Assembly: GCA_025201345.1 (NCBI GenBank)
Contig: JAIXMG010000018.1
Location: 496,001-560,000 of the forward strand
Length of the DNA: 64,000 bases
Direction of reading: 5' to 3'
Origin: Thamnidium elegans
Lineage: Eukaryota > Mucoromycota > Mucoromycetes > Mucorales > Mucoraceae
This document shows positions 11,117 through 22,393 of the stretch, piece by piece. A model generated the notes under the pieces. That model did not search any database and was not told where the DNA came from. It was given only the letters and a program-made list of their open reading frames with translations. The position numbers and the translations under genes were made by a program. The first letter of the stretch is position 1; the number at the start of each line of letters is the position of its first letter.

Positions 11117-11421
11117 CTACAATCTACAATTCTCATTCAAACCACGTTCCATTTCTTCTGTAATTGGACAATAAGGACCCATGGTACTTGTAAATAGGGG
11201 GAAATGGTAGAAGTCAAGCTTATTTACGTCAATTATTGGCATATTTTCTTCTGTTGACTCTTTTTTCTCCGTGAGTTCAATAAGGCTTATAATTGACTTA
11301 TCTAAAACACACGGTTGACTGAGGGTTTGCATTGTTGACTTATTTACCAAAGGGTAGAAGCCATAGTCAATATTATCTTCGTCAAGCGTAAAGCATCGGC
11401 CATTGAATCCGCCTTCATTTT
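11117..11421 (-). other. Possible isolated exon (about 100 codons), unidentified
   Basis: An open frame on the minus strand follows an acceptor-like AAATTAAG at 11429-11422 and runs about 100 codons to a stop at 11117. Its peptide has mixed composition (NGRCFTLDEDNIDYGFYPL ... FYHFPLFTSTMGPYCPITEE) rather than the Lys/Asn/Phe noise of most spacer ORFs. No upstream ATG exon could be fixed and no family is recognised. It may be part of a decayed gene. Confidence 0.25.
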
Positions 11422-11870
11422 CTTAATTTGAAAACATCAGAACATCCTGTCAAATAATTTATGACAAACAAAGTAACTAATAAGCAGCAAAATGCTTTAA
11501 AATGAAAATGTCTGCTTTTTCTTTTCGAAAATGATCCTTTAAATTAAAAGAGAGAGAGTTTAGATAGAGTTATACTAGTTGCTCTTCATGTATAAAAAGG
11601 GTGGTACGAATTAGTGCGCATTTTTTGGGAGAAGAAATAACACGTTTTCGAGGACGCAGGAATTATTCTGATTATCTGTGCCGCCACAAAAAAGCTTAAT
11701 TTAATGGTTCGAGTCTTCCGCCCCGCCCCCCTCCCCCCCCAAAAAAAAAAAAAAAAACTTTCCGCTATTCATCCCCCCCCCCTTTATGATTTTTTTTTAA
11801 AAAAAATATTTTTATTTCTATTAAGTGGATAAAATAAATGTATTCTAAGTAATCATATATAGTTTTATTT

Positions 11871-12539
11871 TTAGATCTTTCCTTGCAATAACTCGGAAAT
11901 AATGGCCTTTCCAGTAAGACGGAGGGTATTATATAAAGTGACATAATCAACAGTAGAGAAGATGGTGTCAAAGAAACCGAAAGGCAACATAAGAGGGACC
12001 CAACCTTGAGCGTATTCAAGAGCCCAAGCGTGCTCAGGGATCTTGTATTGTTGAGAATCACCTCTGGGCAAATGATGCATCTCTCCAGGCTTATAGACCT
12101 CACGAACCAACTCACCAGCCTTATAAGCCCATTGTTCACCTTCAAGAATAATAAAGTAATCATCCGCAAAGAAACGGCCGCTATGACCTTCAGTACCAAC
12201 GGGAGTACCAAAAATAATGACATATTCAGAAATAGAAGCATGTAAAATCCACATGGAACCCATAGCACCACCAGCATTATTAAATACCCACTCTTCCTTT
12301 AAAGTAATATGGCCAGGATATGTCTTTTTTAAATCAGCAGCAATGTTGGTAATCATGGCGTGGCTATCGTTAGAGTGTAATTCGATGTTCTTTTGTGCGA
12401 CTTGTTGAAGAACTTTAGGATCAAAGATGTAACCACGAGAAATATATTGATCCAATCCAAGGAATAAAGATACAAGTAATGTACCAATAAAGACTAACTT
12501 CATCAAGCAAGATCCTTTCTTTTCGTAAGACTTACCCAT
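11871..12539 (-). CDS. ERG2: C-8 sterol isomerase
   Basis: Isomerises fecosterol to episterol (delta-8 to delta-7) in ergosterol synthesis at the ER. It belongs to the ERG2 / sigma-1 receptor family. Single exon of 222 aa, the same length as yeast Erg2. After a short basic start (MGKSYEKKGS) there is one hydrophobic N-terminal membrane segment (about 15-33, LVFIGTLLVSLFLGL). Then come GYIFDPKVLQ, EEWVFNNAGGAMGSM and the hallmark HASISEYVIIFGTPVGTEGH, FADDYFIILEGEQWAY (containing the conserved Asp/Glu pair of the ligand site) and the amphipathic C-terminal half. An in-frame ATG exists further upstream (12602), but the stretch between encodes a Phe/Lys tract and is better read as 5' UTR. Azole/morpholine-type drug relevance is known for the family. 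Confidence 0.96.
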   Translation of the reverse strand: MGKSYEKKGSCLMKLVFIGTLLVSLFLGLDQYISRGYIFDPKVLQQVAQKNIELHSNDSHAMITNIAADLKKTYPGHITLKEEWVFNNAGGAMGSMWILHASISEYVIIFGTPVGTEGHSGRFFADDYFIILEGEQWAYKAGELVREVYKPGEMHHLPRGDSQQYKIPEHAWALEYAQGWVPLMLPFGFFDTIFSTVDYVTLYNTLRLTGKAIISELLQGKI

Positions 12540-13156
12540 TTTTCCCCCTTTTTTTTTATTTGTGTTAAAGAAGAAGAAAAGAAAAAAGGGGAAAAAGTAC
12601 AAAATGAATGGGGAGACTTTATACTTTTTTTTTTTCTCTATCCGCTCAGTTTGAAAGACGGAGTTATAACATACGTCTGCCAGGACATCCGACTTATCTA
12701 CATTCTGTCAAATGTGTACACATAACTGTTCTTTGTTGCTGTTGTTGTTGTTGGTATCGTAATTATATTGACTAAAAATCTCAATTTAGTATTTGGCACG
12801 GTACAAGTATCATCTTCCAATAAATAAATAAAAAATTTTTTGTAAAAGAAAAAAAAACTCTTTCATGAAAAGAATAAGCCAGTCCTCTTTTTTCTATTTT
12901 GCTCGAGTCAATGCTCAAGCTAAGCAACCAATTACCATCGTTGCCATAACAGCTACATTTAATTTTAGCGATTACTATTGTTTTATTCATCGTGCTGCAT
13001 ATACACAAAGCTGCGGTCGATCAGTTAAATTACACGGCCGCTGATACCGAGTTACACCTGTACTAAATTCATACCATTCACTTCACTTGCCTCATATAGC
13101 CCCTTTTTTTTTATTTTGGCTGAACTCATAAACTGAGGCAACTTAAAATTCTCAGC

Positions 13157-13192
<36 letters not shown>

Positions 13193-13502
13193 CAATGAAT
13201 ACGTGATCACGGCTTAATTTTCTCACCAGAAAAAAAAAAGAGGGAGATACTTTAATAAAATAATATCTGCATTGGTGTCCGAAATATTTTGCGTATATCA
13301 AATACCGTCTTTAACATTGGATAGCTACGCCTTGACGAAGCTTTTAATGTTGTACAGTCATATTATAAAACGGTACGCTTTTTACATATTACTTTTAGTA
13401 GCTTTTAATATCAGGCTAAAAATAATGAATACTACCATTTTTTTTTTTATTAGGTGAATGATATGTATGTGTTATGTGAGTTAAAGGGGGGGGGGGGTTA
13501 TA
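12540..13502. other. Intergenic region, about 1 kb, nothing recognisable
   Basis: Lies between ERG2 (5' end) and the 3' end of the PMT-like gene, both on the minus strand. It contains the presumed ERG2 promoter, a GTT trinucleotide stretch near 12735-12752, and an A run at 13159-13189. Two ORFs of 60-75 codons look like chance. Confidence 0.55.
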
Positions 13503-14836
13503 TTAAACCTCTCCCATAATTGGGTCTTCCATAGTAAGATCTTCGATAACCGAATCTTCGATAACTGGATCACCCATAATTGGACCACCATCAACTACCT
13601 TCTTGTTCTTCTTATTCTTCTTTTTCTTGGGCTTTTCAGCTTCTTCTTTTTCTCTTGCTTCTTTAAGCTCCTTCGCAGCTGCAATCGCACGCTCCTTTTC
13701 AAAATTCAATCGATTAACAGCACCATCCAATACGCTTCTCGACCACTTGGCTGCATCCTCTGGAGTAATGCCAGGTGTAGGTAAAACACGATGATATCTA
13801 AGCATACCCTTAGCAGCTTGAGCTTCTTTCTTAAACGAGGACTGTTTCAAGATGGCAATATGTTTATCGGCTTCTGCTTCTTCTCCCTGTGTGTATCTGA
13901 ATGGTTGCGAATCACCTACTACGTCAACATAGATTGTCAACTGTGTCGAATCAGACGTTTGACCACTGTTTTCAATCATTTCGGCAAGTTCAGTGGGATG
14001 TGGAGGGAATCGAATACAGTCAATATCAATACCAGATTTTTCGCATTGTGATCTGTACCACAAATTGCCTCCATAAGCCAAATGCGATATTTGAGAGAAT
14101 TTAAATAGACAGAGTGAAATTGTACCGTATAAAATAACGCGACGCCAAAGTGCTGGTAAGCGACTAGTACAGGCTTCAGTAACTACAGATACTAAACCAA
14201 TACCGTAGTACATGCTACTCAAGATATCTGACATACTTAACGTATGGTTGGGAATAAAACGTAAGCATCCCAAGTTAATTACAATAGCAGAAAAAAACAA
14301 GGAGATAGATCGAGTATAGAATTCATTGCCAATATTACTTAAACCTATTACCAAGAGAAAGAAAAAAAATTAGTAAGAATATATATATATATGTATATAT
14401 ATATGGTGTGTGTGTGTGTACATTACCTGCAGCGTTTAACCAAGATAAATAACGAGGAAGTTTGATTTGACGTTGAGCAAGAAACGCGTTAAGTCCTAAT
14501 AGGCTTAAATAAGTAGTCATGGAAATCATAGTGAGACGTTGCACAATTGGATTAAGCACCAAGTGTGTAGAGAATCCGGATAATTCGTACCAGATTCTTA
14601 AACCGGCCCGTTTAAAGAACCATTTGGTTGGAGTTTCGTCGCTGTTAGATCGAGGGTTGGTGGTGCCATCTCCACCGGATCCGGTTCGAAGACGGTTATA
14701 AATAACCTCTGAGTATCTGTACATTAAATTATGAGATTCTTTGATTTTATTCCAGAGAGACATTGGTGTGTAAGAGACTGGGACCATGCCTTCTACTATT
14801 TTTTTTTTTTTTAAAAAAAAAAGAAGCTCAGTATTG

Positions 14837-14867
<31 letters not shown>

Positions 14868-16875
14868 CGCTTGTACTTACATTGCGTGTGATATGAAGAT
14901 TCTGCTATCCAACCAGAAATATGAGTTCCTGCACCTGCCATACATGTAACCTCTTGATGATTGTGTCCTTCAGGTGGAGCGTAATAGGCAGTATGACTGA
15001 TCAAGACGCATCCGCGTACATGTTGCAACCTAAACTTTTGAGTTAACGGTTTCCAAGTCAAGTTTTCATCTTTAGAAGGAGTGTTTTCATCAGTTAAAAG
15101 TTTTAATGTCCAATAATCATGCGAGTCTTCAATAAATTTATCACCATACGCGCTAAAAACATAAAATTTTAATTTAAATATATGCGTCTATTTTATATAT
15201 ACGAGGTTACTTACGTAACTTCACTATGTTCCTTCTTTGAAGTTAATTGAGGTTGATGATCATGAGAGTGTAATTTACGAGAAGATGCAAAATGTTCGAG
15301 ACGAATCATTTCATTGTTCTTGACAAATTGGATAGGTTGTGATGCGTTCCAGAGTTCATTGGTTTTGTAGACTGTCCAAATATTGTTAATGTCGACGTGA
15401 GGATAGAGAGTAACTTCTTGTTCTAGTATATGTATATTATATTAACACTTGCTTTATATATATACATGCATATATATGCGTGTAGAATCAATACTTACGC
15501 TTACTACCACCAGTGAAATGTTTTTTATGTGAATGAAGGTATCCACCCGTCGTACCATCGTGTTTAATGACGATTTGTGATCCATAAGCAATATCTACAT
15601 ATTAAATATTTAGTTTATTTATTTGTTTTTTTTTGTATTGCTTCTTTATTTACTTGGTTGACTGGGTTCAAGTTCATTTCCGGTTAATGAATAACGAAGG
15701 TGAGAGCTTAAGGATAAATCATGGTCACCAGCAAGAGGTATTAAACTCAAGTGGAATCGAAAGATATAGTAGTATACCATCACAGGTAAAACACCTACGA
15801 CCAAAAAGTATGTAAATAATCTATTTGCAATTGATTTCATCTTATTTCTCTTGTCACAACATTTTTTCCATGTCTCTAGAACAATAGAAGACCAGATGAT
15901 AGGTAAACTTAAACCGCCTGTCCATTTACAACTAGCAATAAATGTATAAGTTTAGGTGAGGTTATATACGGTATATGATTTTTTTTTGTACCTTAACGCG
16001 CAACCAAGAGAAATACCTGTCACTATTTGGTAAATGCTTGACTTAATCATATGACTAATATAAAAAAAATCTATAAGCATAGTAAGAATGTTTATAAATT
16101 AAATTTACCTTTCTTGGTTTCTCTTATGCATTAAGGTCCAACAACATGTAGCAAGTGCACCAAAAAACAATGTATATATTTCTGGTGTAGCGTATCTTGA
16201 CTGAGTCACGAGCCCATTTTCTGCTCATAAAAATATTAATATACGCTACAAAAAAAAAATAACACGTAAATTACATTTTTTTTTTTTGACATACCGAAAA
16301 TTAATAAAGATGCAGCTAAGGTCGCCGCAGAACGAGAGTGACCTAAACTACGCACAGTGATATAAATTATAGGGACAAGTGAAGTACCCAAGAGAGCAGA
16401 GAATCTTCTTAATGCTACTAGAGGGAAATCAACAAAAGGTCTACATGTACAAAAAAAAAATTGTTAAGACCACAAAATTATTATTTTTGAAGTGACACAC
16501 ATACTGTCCAGAATAATTTAATTCTTCTGTTCCATAGTAACCAACAATACGTGATATACCAGAGCAAATGATACCAAATAATGGAGGTGAATTTCCAATA
16601 AAGAACTTTCCAGCCATATACCAATTGACTTGTCTTGTAGTCTCTAGCTCTAATTCAGTAACATAAGAAGGAAAACCCAATTTCATTACACGTAGATATA
16701 AACTGATAGATGTCAATAAAGCAATGCGCAATTGATCATGCAATAGTGATAACCAGGCTGGTTCCTCCTTATAGGCGACACCTTTTCTATTGACATCCTC
16801 TAACTTCTTTTCATTGATTACAAAAGGATCACTTGTCTTTTCACATACCTTTCTCGACCGAACCGAAAAAGACAT
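13503..16875 (-). CDS. Divergent protein O-mannosyltransferase (PMT, GT39) family protein, possible pseudoenzyme, 918 aa
   Basis: Ten exons on the minus strand: 16875-16505, 16440-16295, 16220-16109, 16054-15992, 15931-15654, 15594-15499, 15422-15215, 15152-14881, 14795-14427 and 14344-13503. All are GT-AG and phase-consistent. PMT landmarks: many membrane helices, the ENGLVTQSRYA motif (family: VTQSRY), a VRSLGHSRSAA-type helix, GDHDLSLSSHLRYSLTGN, and MIR repeats (about 315-510) with GGYLHSH, HVDINNIWTVYK and EVTCMAG. PMTs transfer mannose from dolichyl-phosphate-mannose to Ser/Thr in the ER lumen. In the first luminal loop, where active PMTs have FDEVHFG and DVHPPL, this protein has VTELELET (72-79) and GNSPPL, so the essential Asp-Glu pair is absent. 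The C-terminus carries a charged cytosolic-looking extension with a Lys-rich run and Glu/Asp/Ile repeats. Divergent from VPS74. Confidence 0.85.
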
Positions 16876-17256
16876 TTTTTTTAAAATAAAATGAAAATTG
16901 TCAGATAGAAAAAAGAACGTTTTTTTTTTTTTTTTTTTATAAACCCAACAAAAACAAAGTCCTTCTTTTTATACCAACAAAAAATAAAATAAAAGGGTGT
17001 TAAATTAAAATCAACTTCTTTTTTACTTTTATTACAGGCGCATGAATATTTATACATTCTTGTTACCTCAAATGTGACGTAGAGAGTAGGCTGTTGATTG
17101 GTTTAAATGGGAAAAAAAAAGGGCCAGAATCTAATTAGGCTCGAAATAACAGAATAAAAATCTATCTCTCTTATTATTTTTTTTTTATTTTATTTTTTTT
17201 ACATCTTTTTTAAAAACAAGAAAAATATATACACTAAATAGAAAGATATTTACAAC
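16876..17256. promoter_or_regulatory. Shared 381-bp divergent intergenic region between PMT-like and VPS74 genes
   Basis: The start codons of the two genes face away from each other across this spacer, so both promoters must lie here. It is AT-rich with T runs at 16921-16938 and 17178-17200. No TATA element or recognised operator could be fixed. Confidence 0.5.
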
Positions 17257-18412
17257 ATGTCTACAGTTACAAGAAGAAGAGTTGCAGGTCAAGGTTCAAA
17301 CTCGGATGACGATACTATCAGTAGCCCAAATCCTGACGCAACAACTCAACATGCTTCGGCTGAAAAAAAAATAGCTTATGACCCTCGTGATATAGATGAA
17401 AGTAAATCTACTCCCAAGTTAACTTTAATGGAAGAGGTGTTATTATTAGGACTTAAAGATAAGCAGGTAATTTTTTTTAGTCTTTTATAACTATTATAAA
17501 AACACGTGTTCTAATTTTTTTTTCTTATTGTATTAGGGATACCTTTCATTCTGGAATGATAGTATTAGTTATGCTTTACGTGGCTGTATTGTTATTGAAC
17601 TAGCTCTTCGAGGTCGAATTGCTATGGTAAAAGACTCAAATCGTCGAAAATATCCTTTATGTGATCGGTATATTGAAGTAATTAATGATGCTTTGACAGG
17701 CGAAGTCTTGTTAGATGAAGCTTTAAAGATGATGAAAGTGAGTGAAAAGATGAGTGTGTCTAGTTGGATTGATTTAATGAGTGGTACGCAGTAATAATAA
17801 TAATATACATACTATCAAAAGATGATTTTTCTGTTTTTTGTTTGTTAATACATATAATATTAGGTGAGACATGGAACGTTATGAAAATTGGATATCAATT
17901 AAAGCAAGTTCGTGAACGTTTAGCTAAAGGCTTAGTTGATAAAGGCGTACTTCGAACTGAAAAACGTAATTTCTTGTTATTTGATATGGCTACACATCCA
18001 GTAGCTGACCCAGCAGTAAAAGAGGAGATTATCAAAAGAGTTTGTACCATGTTGGTAACTCGTGTATCACCCGCTTCGGTAGACGCTCAATCAGATGTAC
18101 CTCACGCCTATGTTAGAACTATTAGTATGATTTGTGCTGCATACGCTGCTAATGTATTGGAAAATGCTTTACTTTATTTGCAACAAGATTTAAGAGAACA
18201 AGCATTTAATAAGGTAGATGAACTTATGAACGACTATTCTTCTTGGCCGTTTACTAGTAGCAACGGAAAAGTTGAAATACCTACTGGAACTGATCTTTCA
18301 TTGGAAGTTGTTGCTAGTGTACTGAATGTTCTTGCTAAAATGGATGCTATTGTAAGTATAACACTTGTTTAATTAATTTACTTTTTTTTACTAACCTTTA
18401 TAATAGCTGTAA
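17257..18412 (+). CDS. VPS74: GOLPH3/Vps74 family Golgi phosphatidylinositol-4-phosphate effector
   Basis: Binds PI4P on Golgi membranes and the cytosolic tails of glycosyltransferases, keeping them in the Golgi by COPI recycling. Exons 17257-17466, 17537-17783, 17864-18351 and a 6-nt last exon 18407-18412 give 316 aa. Family landmarks: the disordered Ser/Arg-rich N-terminus with an Arg cluster (TRRRVAG), [58 protein letters not shown] (the PI4P-binding region) and [20 protein letters not shown]. Helical C-terminal half intact. If the last intron is retained the protein ends VSITLV instead of L after DAI. The neighbouring divergent gene is a mannosyltransferase-family protein. Confidence 0.95.
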
Positions 18413-18500
18413 ATCTTTCCTCCTCCTCCTCCACATCTTCTTACTCATTATACACTTTTTTTTTAATTTCTTCTCCTCGTATATAAAAACATTTGATCTA

Positions 18501-18541
<41 letters not shown>

Positions 18542-18750
18542 CTTTCCTTTTTAACAAGAGAAAAAATATGTCAAAGTCAACAAACAATATCACCATAACG
18601 CAACTTTCTCTAGTGTCTTTTACATTAAAAAACCCCTATCTTCGTACTACTTTTTTCTTACTGAAGCAGTCACCTTTTTCTTTTTTTTTTTAAAAAAAAA
18701 AAGGTTTTTTTTTTTATAATTATTCAAGTATCCTTCTTGTATTAGTAATA
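18413..18750. other. Intergenic region with a CT microsatellite
   Basis: A 338-bp spacer between VPS74 and DPH2, same strand. It contains a perfect (CT)18 tract at 18503-18538 and pyrimidine-rich DNA up to the DPH2 start, probably part of the DPH2 promoter or leader. Confidence 0.6.
18503..18538. repeat. (CT)18 microsatellite
   Basis: A perfect CT dinucleotide repeat about 210 bp ahead of the DPH2 start codon. Confidence 0.9.
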
Positions 18751-21078
18751 ATGTCAGCTAACGGGCCTACCACGTTCGCCGATGACGGAAAAGACGTTAT
18801 AGAAAGACAACTTGAAGTCAAGAGTGAAAAACATAAGAATATTACTGAATTATATGAAATCGATCGTACCGTAACTCGAATTGCTGAAGGAGGTTATAAG
18901 CGTATTGCGCTTCAATTTCCTGACGAGTTTTTAGCAGACGCTGCAGCTGTAGCTAGAGTATTAGTAGAGAGAACAGGTCAAGATATCTTTATTTTAGCAG
19001 ATACCTCTTATGGTAGTTGCTGTGTTGATGAAGTCGCAGCTGAACATGTCAATGCTGACTTGATCGTTCATTACGGCAGATCTTGCTTAAGTCCGTAAGT
19101 TTTTGTCTTTTGCAGAAGAGAAGGTTTACCTAATTAATTTTTTATATGTAGTACTTCTCGTTTGCCAGTATTATATGTATTTGGTCAACAGTCAGTTGAT
19201 TTAGAACACTGTCAAAATGAATTCCGTATCCTTTTCCCCGACAAAACCACACCTGTTATTATCATGTGCGACGTAGAATATTCTTATGCTGCAGAAACTT
19301 TGACAGCTGAATTATCAAAGACATATCAACGTATTATTCCAACCATTATTCAGACTGAATCAAAATTACAATCTACTTTAGGTTCTAGTTCCTGTTGCAG
19401 TCGCGATCAAACTAAGAGCAGTAACGGAGGTTGTTGTGGAGGTGTAACTAATATGGAAAAAATAGACAGCTGTTGCGGTAAAAATGATTGCAAAGAAGAA
19501 ATCGAAGAAGAAATCGAAGAAGATGACGAAGAGGAAGGTATTTTACCTCCTTCTGCGCCTATTGAAAATGTTGACGCATTAAAGGAGGAAATGAAGCGTG
19601 GTGGTCGTTACTTTGAATTACCAGAAAACATTGCTATTGAGGATTGTTCTATATTCTTTATTGGCGAAGAAAGCTTAACTTTAACCAACATTTTGATGGT
19701 TCATAACAAATGCCCCGTAAGATTAAAGTATGCTATGGTATTTTTTTAGTTTTTTCATACTAACCAAAAAAAAATGTTGTTATAGCTCTATACATACGAT
19801 CCCAAGACTATGATGGCTAGAAAAGAATCAGTGCAGGTCAATAGAATGTTGATGAAGAGATACTTTTTAGTTCAAAAAGCAAAAGATGCTGACACATTTG
19901 GTATTGTTGTGGGCACTTTAGGCGTTGGTAAAATATTCTTACTTGATACATGAAAAAAAAAAAACTGCACACGAAAAATTAACATGCGTAAATTCTTCTC
20001 CTCAATAGCTTCTTACTTGAACATTATCGATCATTTGAAGAAAGTGATCAAGGCATCAGGGCGTAAATCATACTTTTTTGTCATGGGAAAACTAAATGTA
20101 GCTAAAATGGCCAATTTTATGGAAATTGACTGTTACGTTTTAGTCTCTTGCCCTGAAAATAGTTTGATTGATTCCAAGGTATGTGTAAAAAGCAGGAGAA
20201 ACAAAAACAAACCTTTTTTTGTTTACTGAAAAGTTCTTTTTAATGAGTACAGGAGTTTTACCGCCCAATTATAACACCATTTGAATTAGAGATTGCTCTT
20301 ATCAGGTATTATTAAATCTATACATGCATATACATATGTACACGAGAAATAACATCAACTTTATGATAGGGACATGGAATGGACTGGCAACTATATTACT
20401 GATTTCTCAAAGCTTTTACCTCAATTACGTTCAGATGATTTCACATATGACGAGGTATGGTTTGATACAGATCTAGAACATATTTAAATACTGACATCTG
20501 CTATTTATTTTTATGTAAACATAGGAGAAAGATGAAAATGCGTCTAGTGATGAAGAACCCCATTTTTCCATGATTACAGGCCAATACAAATCTGGACCTT
20601 TCCATAGAGCAGGCGGAGCAGCCAAAGATGGTAAGCCAAAAAAAAAATATATATATATATATATCACTAAACTAATTATACTTTCTACACGAATTTTAAC
20701 ATGCATTTATTTTAAAAAAATAAAATAAAAAAGATTCAGGTGAAGTTTTGACTAGCACATTGACAGATTTGACATTAAGAAACAAGGAAACAAGCATATC
20801 TATGCTTTTAAATAGTACTGCAGGTAAAACAAAATGTGTATAAATAGAGTCGTATATTTATATAGTATCTTTTTTTTTTTTTTTTTTTTTTTTCTGTCTC
20901 CTTTTTCTTTCATACTAACCGCATTCCTGATGACATAGGAGAGTATCTTAAGAATAGAACTTATCAAGGTTTAGAAGCTAATATTGGTGAAGATGATGCT
21001 GCTGATGTCCTGGAAGGTCTCTCTGGTATCGCTAGAGGATACGTGTATGAAAAAAATGAAGACGAGGACGATAAATAG
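18751..21078 (+). CDS. DPH2: Diphthamide biosynthesis protein 2 (Dph1-Dph2 radical SAM partner)
   Basis: Partner of Dph1 in the first step of diphthamide formation on elongation factor 2, transferring the 3-amino-3-carboxypropyl group. Nine exons: 18751-19094, 19152-19716, 19786-19927, 20009-20178, 20253-20305, 20370-20454, 20525-20630, 20734-20823 and 20939-21078, giving 564 aa. Landmarks: [41 protein letters not shown] (Cys90/91), [11 protein letters not shown] (Cys112), the ADDxEYSYA-like [37 protein letters not shown] [32 protein letters not shown], and the C-terminal TGQYKSGPF and [11 protein letters not shown]. Unusual: an insert (about 190-245) with Cys-Cys pairs at 196/197, 209/210 and 222/223 spaced exactly 13 residues apart, then Cys228 and an acidic run. 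Confidence 0.95.
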
Positions 21079-21546
21079 TTTTTCCTTTTAATATTGTGTA
21101 AATAAAAAAATATAAGTTCATCTTACCATATTCAGAATATATATATATATATATTTTTTTTAAAAAAAAAGAGTACGTTTTCTTTTTTCTTTTATTGATG
21201 TTTTAAAGAACACTCTATTGCCTTAAAAAAGAAAATAAAAGATACATTTCTGAATATGCTGGCTGTACTTGAATTTCAATATTGTTACCAAGTGATCTGC
21301 AGGGGATAATCCACGGGCTTTTTCAAGTACTGTACCGAGCTCTCACTATGGTTCTTGTCAAAAATAATTAAGATTACCTTCTAGATCTATGTAAAATATC
21401 CCCCCCCCCTACTGTAAGCGTTAAATATAAAAAGGTATTAATTTCATTAAAGAAAGTTTTTTTTAAGCATGTGTCAAAAAAAGTATATTTTACTATACTA
21501 CCAAAATTTTAATATTTCCCTATTCTTCTGTATAACTTCTTATACT

Positions 21547-21583
<37 letters not shown>

Positions 21584-21901
21584 AAGAATTACATGTTTGT
21601 TAAACCTCGATTCATCTTTTTTGAAATAAAAGTAGATCGATCCATTTATTACACAAGAACGTTCAATCGTCGACTGGCGCGCATAATTCTTTTGCTCCCA
21701 AAAAAAAAAAAAAAAAGTAACAAATCACATACCAATGGCTTCTTATATTGGTTCTCCTATTGTAGCGTCTACAAAGGTTTGTATCGGTAATCTTAATTCT
21801 TTATGTCGTCATGAAGGCAAGAATTGTAAGTAACAGTTGAAAGTAATCGTATAACAAGTAAAAAACGAAATATGGTTTTAACCTAGTATGTACAACATAC
21901 C

Positions 21902-21935
<34 letters not shown>

Positions 21936-22393
21936 AAACCTTTTAAACGCTATTTAAACTACATACTTATTATCAGATGGAATAATGATTGGATGTTTTT
22001 TTTTAGTGTGCATATAGTTTGAATGGTTTATTTGTAGGCCGGTTATGTATGTATGAATTTATATATCGGAACTGCTAATAAGAAAAACAGACTCCCTGTT
22101 TAATAGGGATCCCTTTTTTAGCCCTGAATTTCTCAATGTTTGCGTATACAATAGTTTTCAAAACAAAAATAGAAAAGTGCCAAATAAAGACACTCATTCC
22201 ATTATTTTAGTTTATACTGTCAACACAAAGCGAGATAGTCTGTTATAAACCCCCTTATCATTGGAATTTTTTTTTTTTTGTTACTTGTTTACGCCCTCAT
22301 AACAATGTCCTATATAAACTTGCTAAAAAAAAAATAATCTGTATTCTATCTACTTGATACTTTCATTTTTTATTTTATTACTTTCTTATTTCA
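21079..22393. other. Intergenic region, 1.3 kb, no supported gene
   Basis: Lies between DPH2 and the homeodomain gene, same strand. It has a T run at 21549-21579, a second long T run at about 21902-21932, and a short chance ORF at 21593. No RNA gene or mobile element was seen. The right end carries the likely TATA box listed separately. Confidence 0.55.
22311..22318 (+). promoter_or_regulatory. Probable TATA box of the homeodomain gene
   Basis: TATATAAA at 22311-22318 lies 76 bases before the ATG at 22394 and is flanked by GC-containing DNA, unlike the surrounding A/T runs. A pyrimidine-rich stretch separates it from the start codon. Confidence 0.4.

Noticed and set aside
11690..11730. GGTTCGAGTC resembling a tRNA B-box
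   Set aside because: The bases around it do not pair as a T arm and there is no anticodon arm upstream.
11765..12277. 170-codon minus-strand ORF
   Set aside because: Alternative frame of ERG2 with Leu/Val-rich shadow composition; ERG2 motifs are in the other frame.
13272..13457. 61-codon plus-strand ORF
   Set aside because: No coding bias or conserved motif; it lies in the 3' flank of the PMT-like gene.
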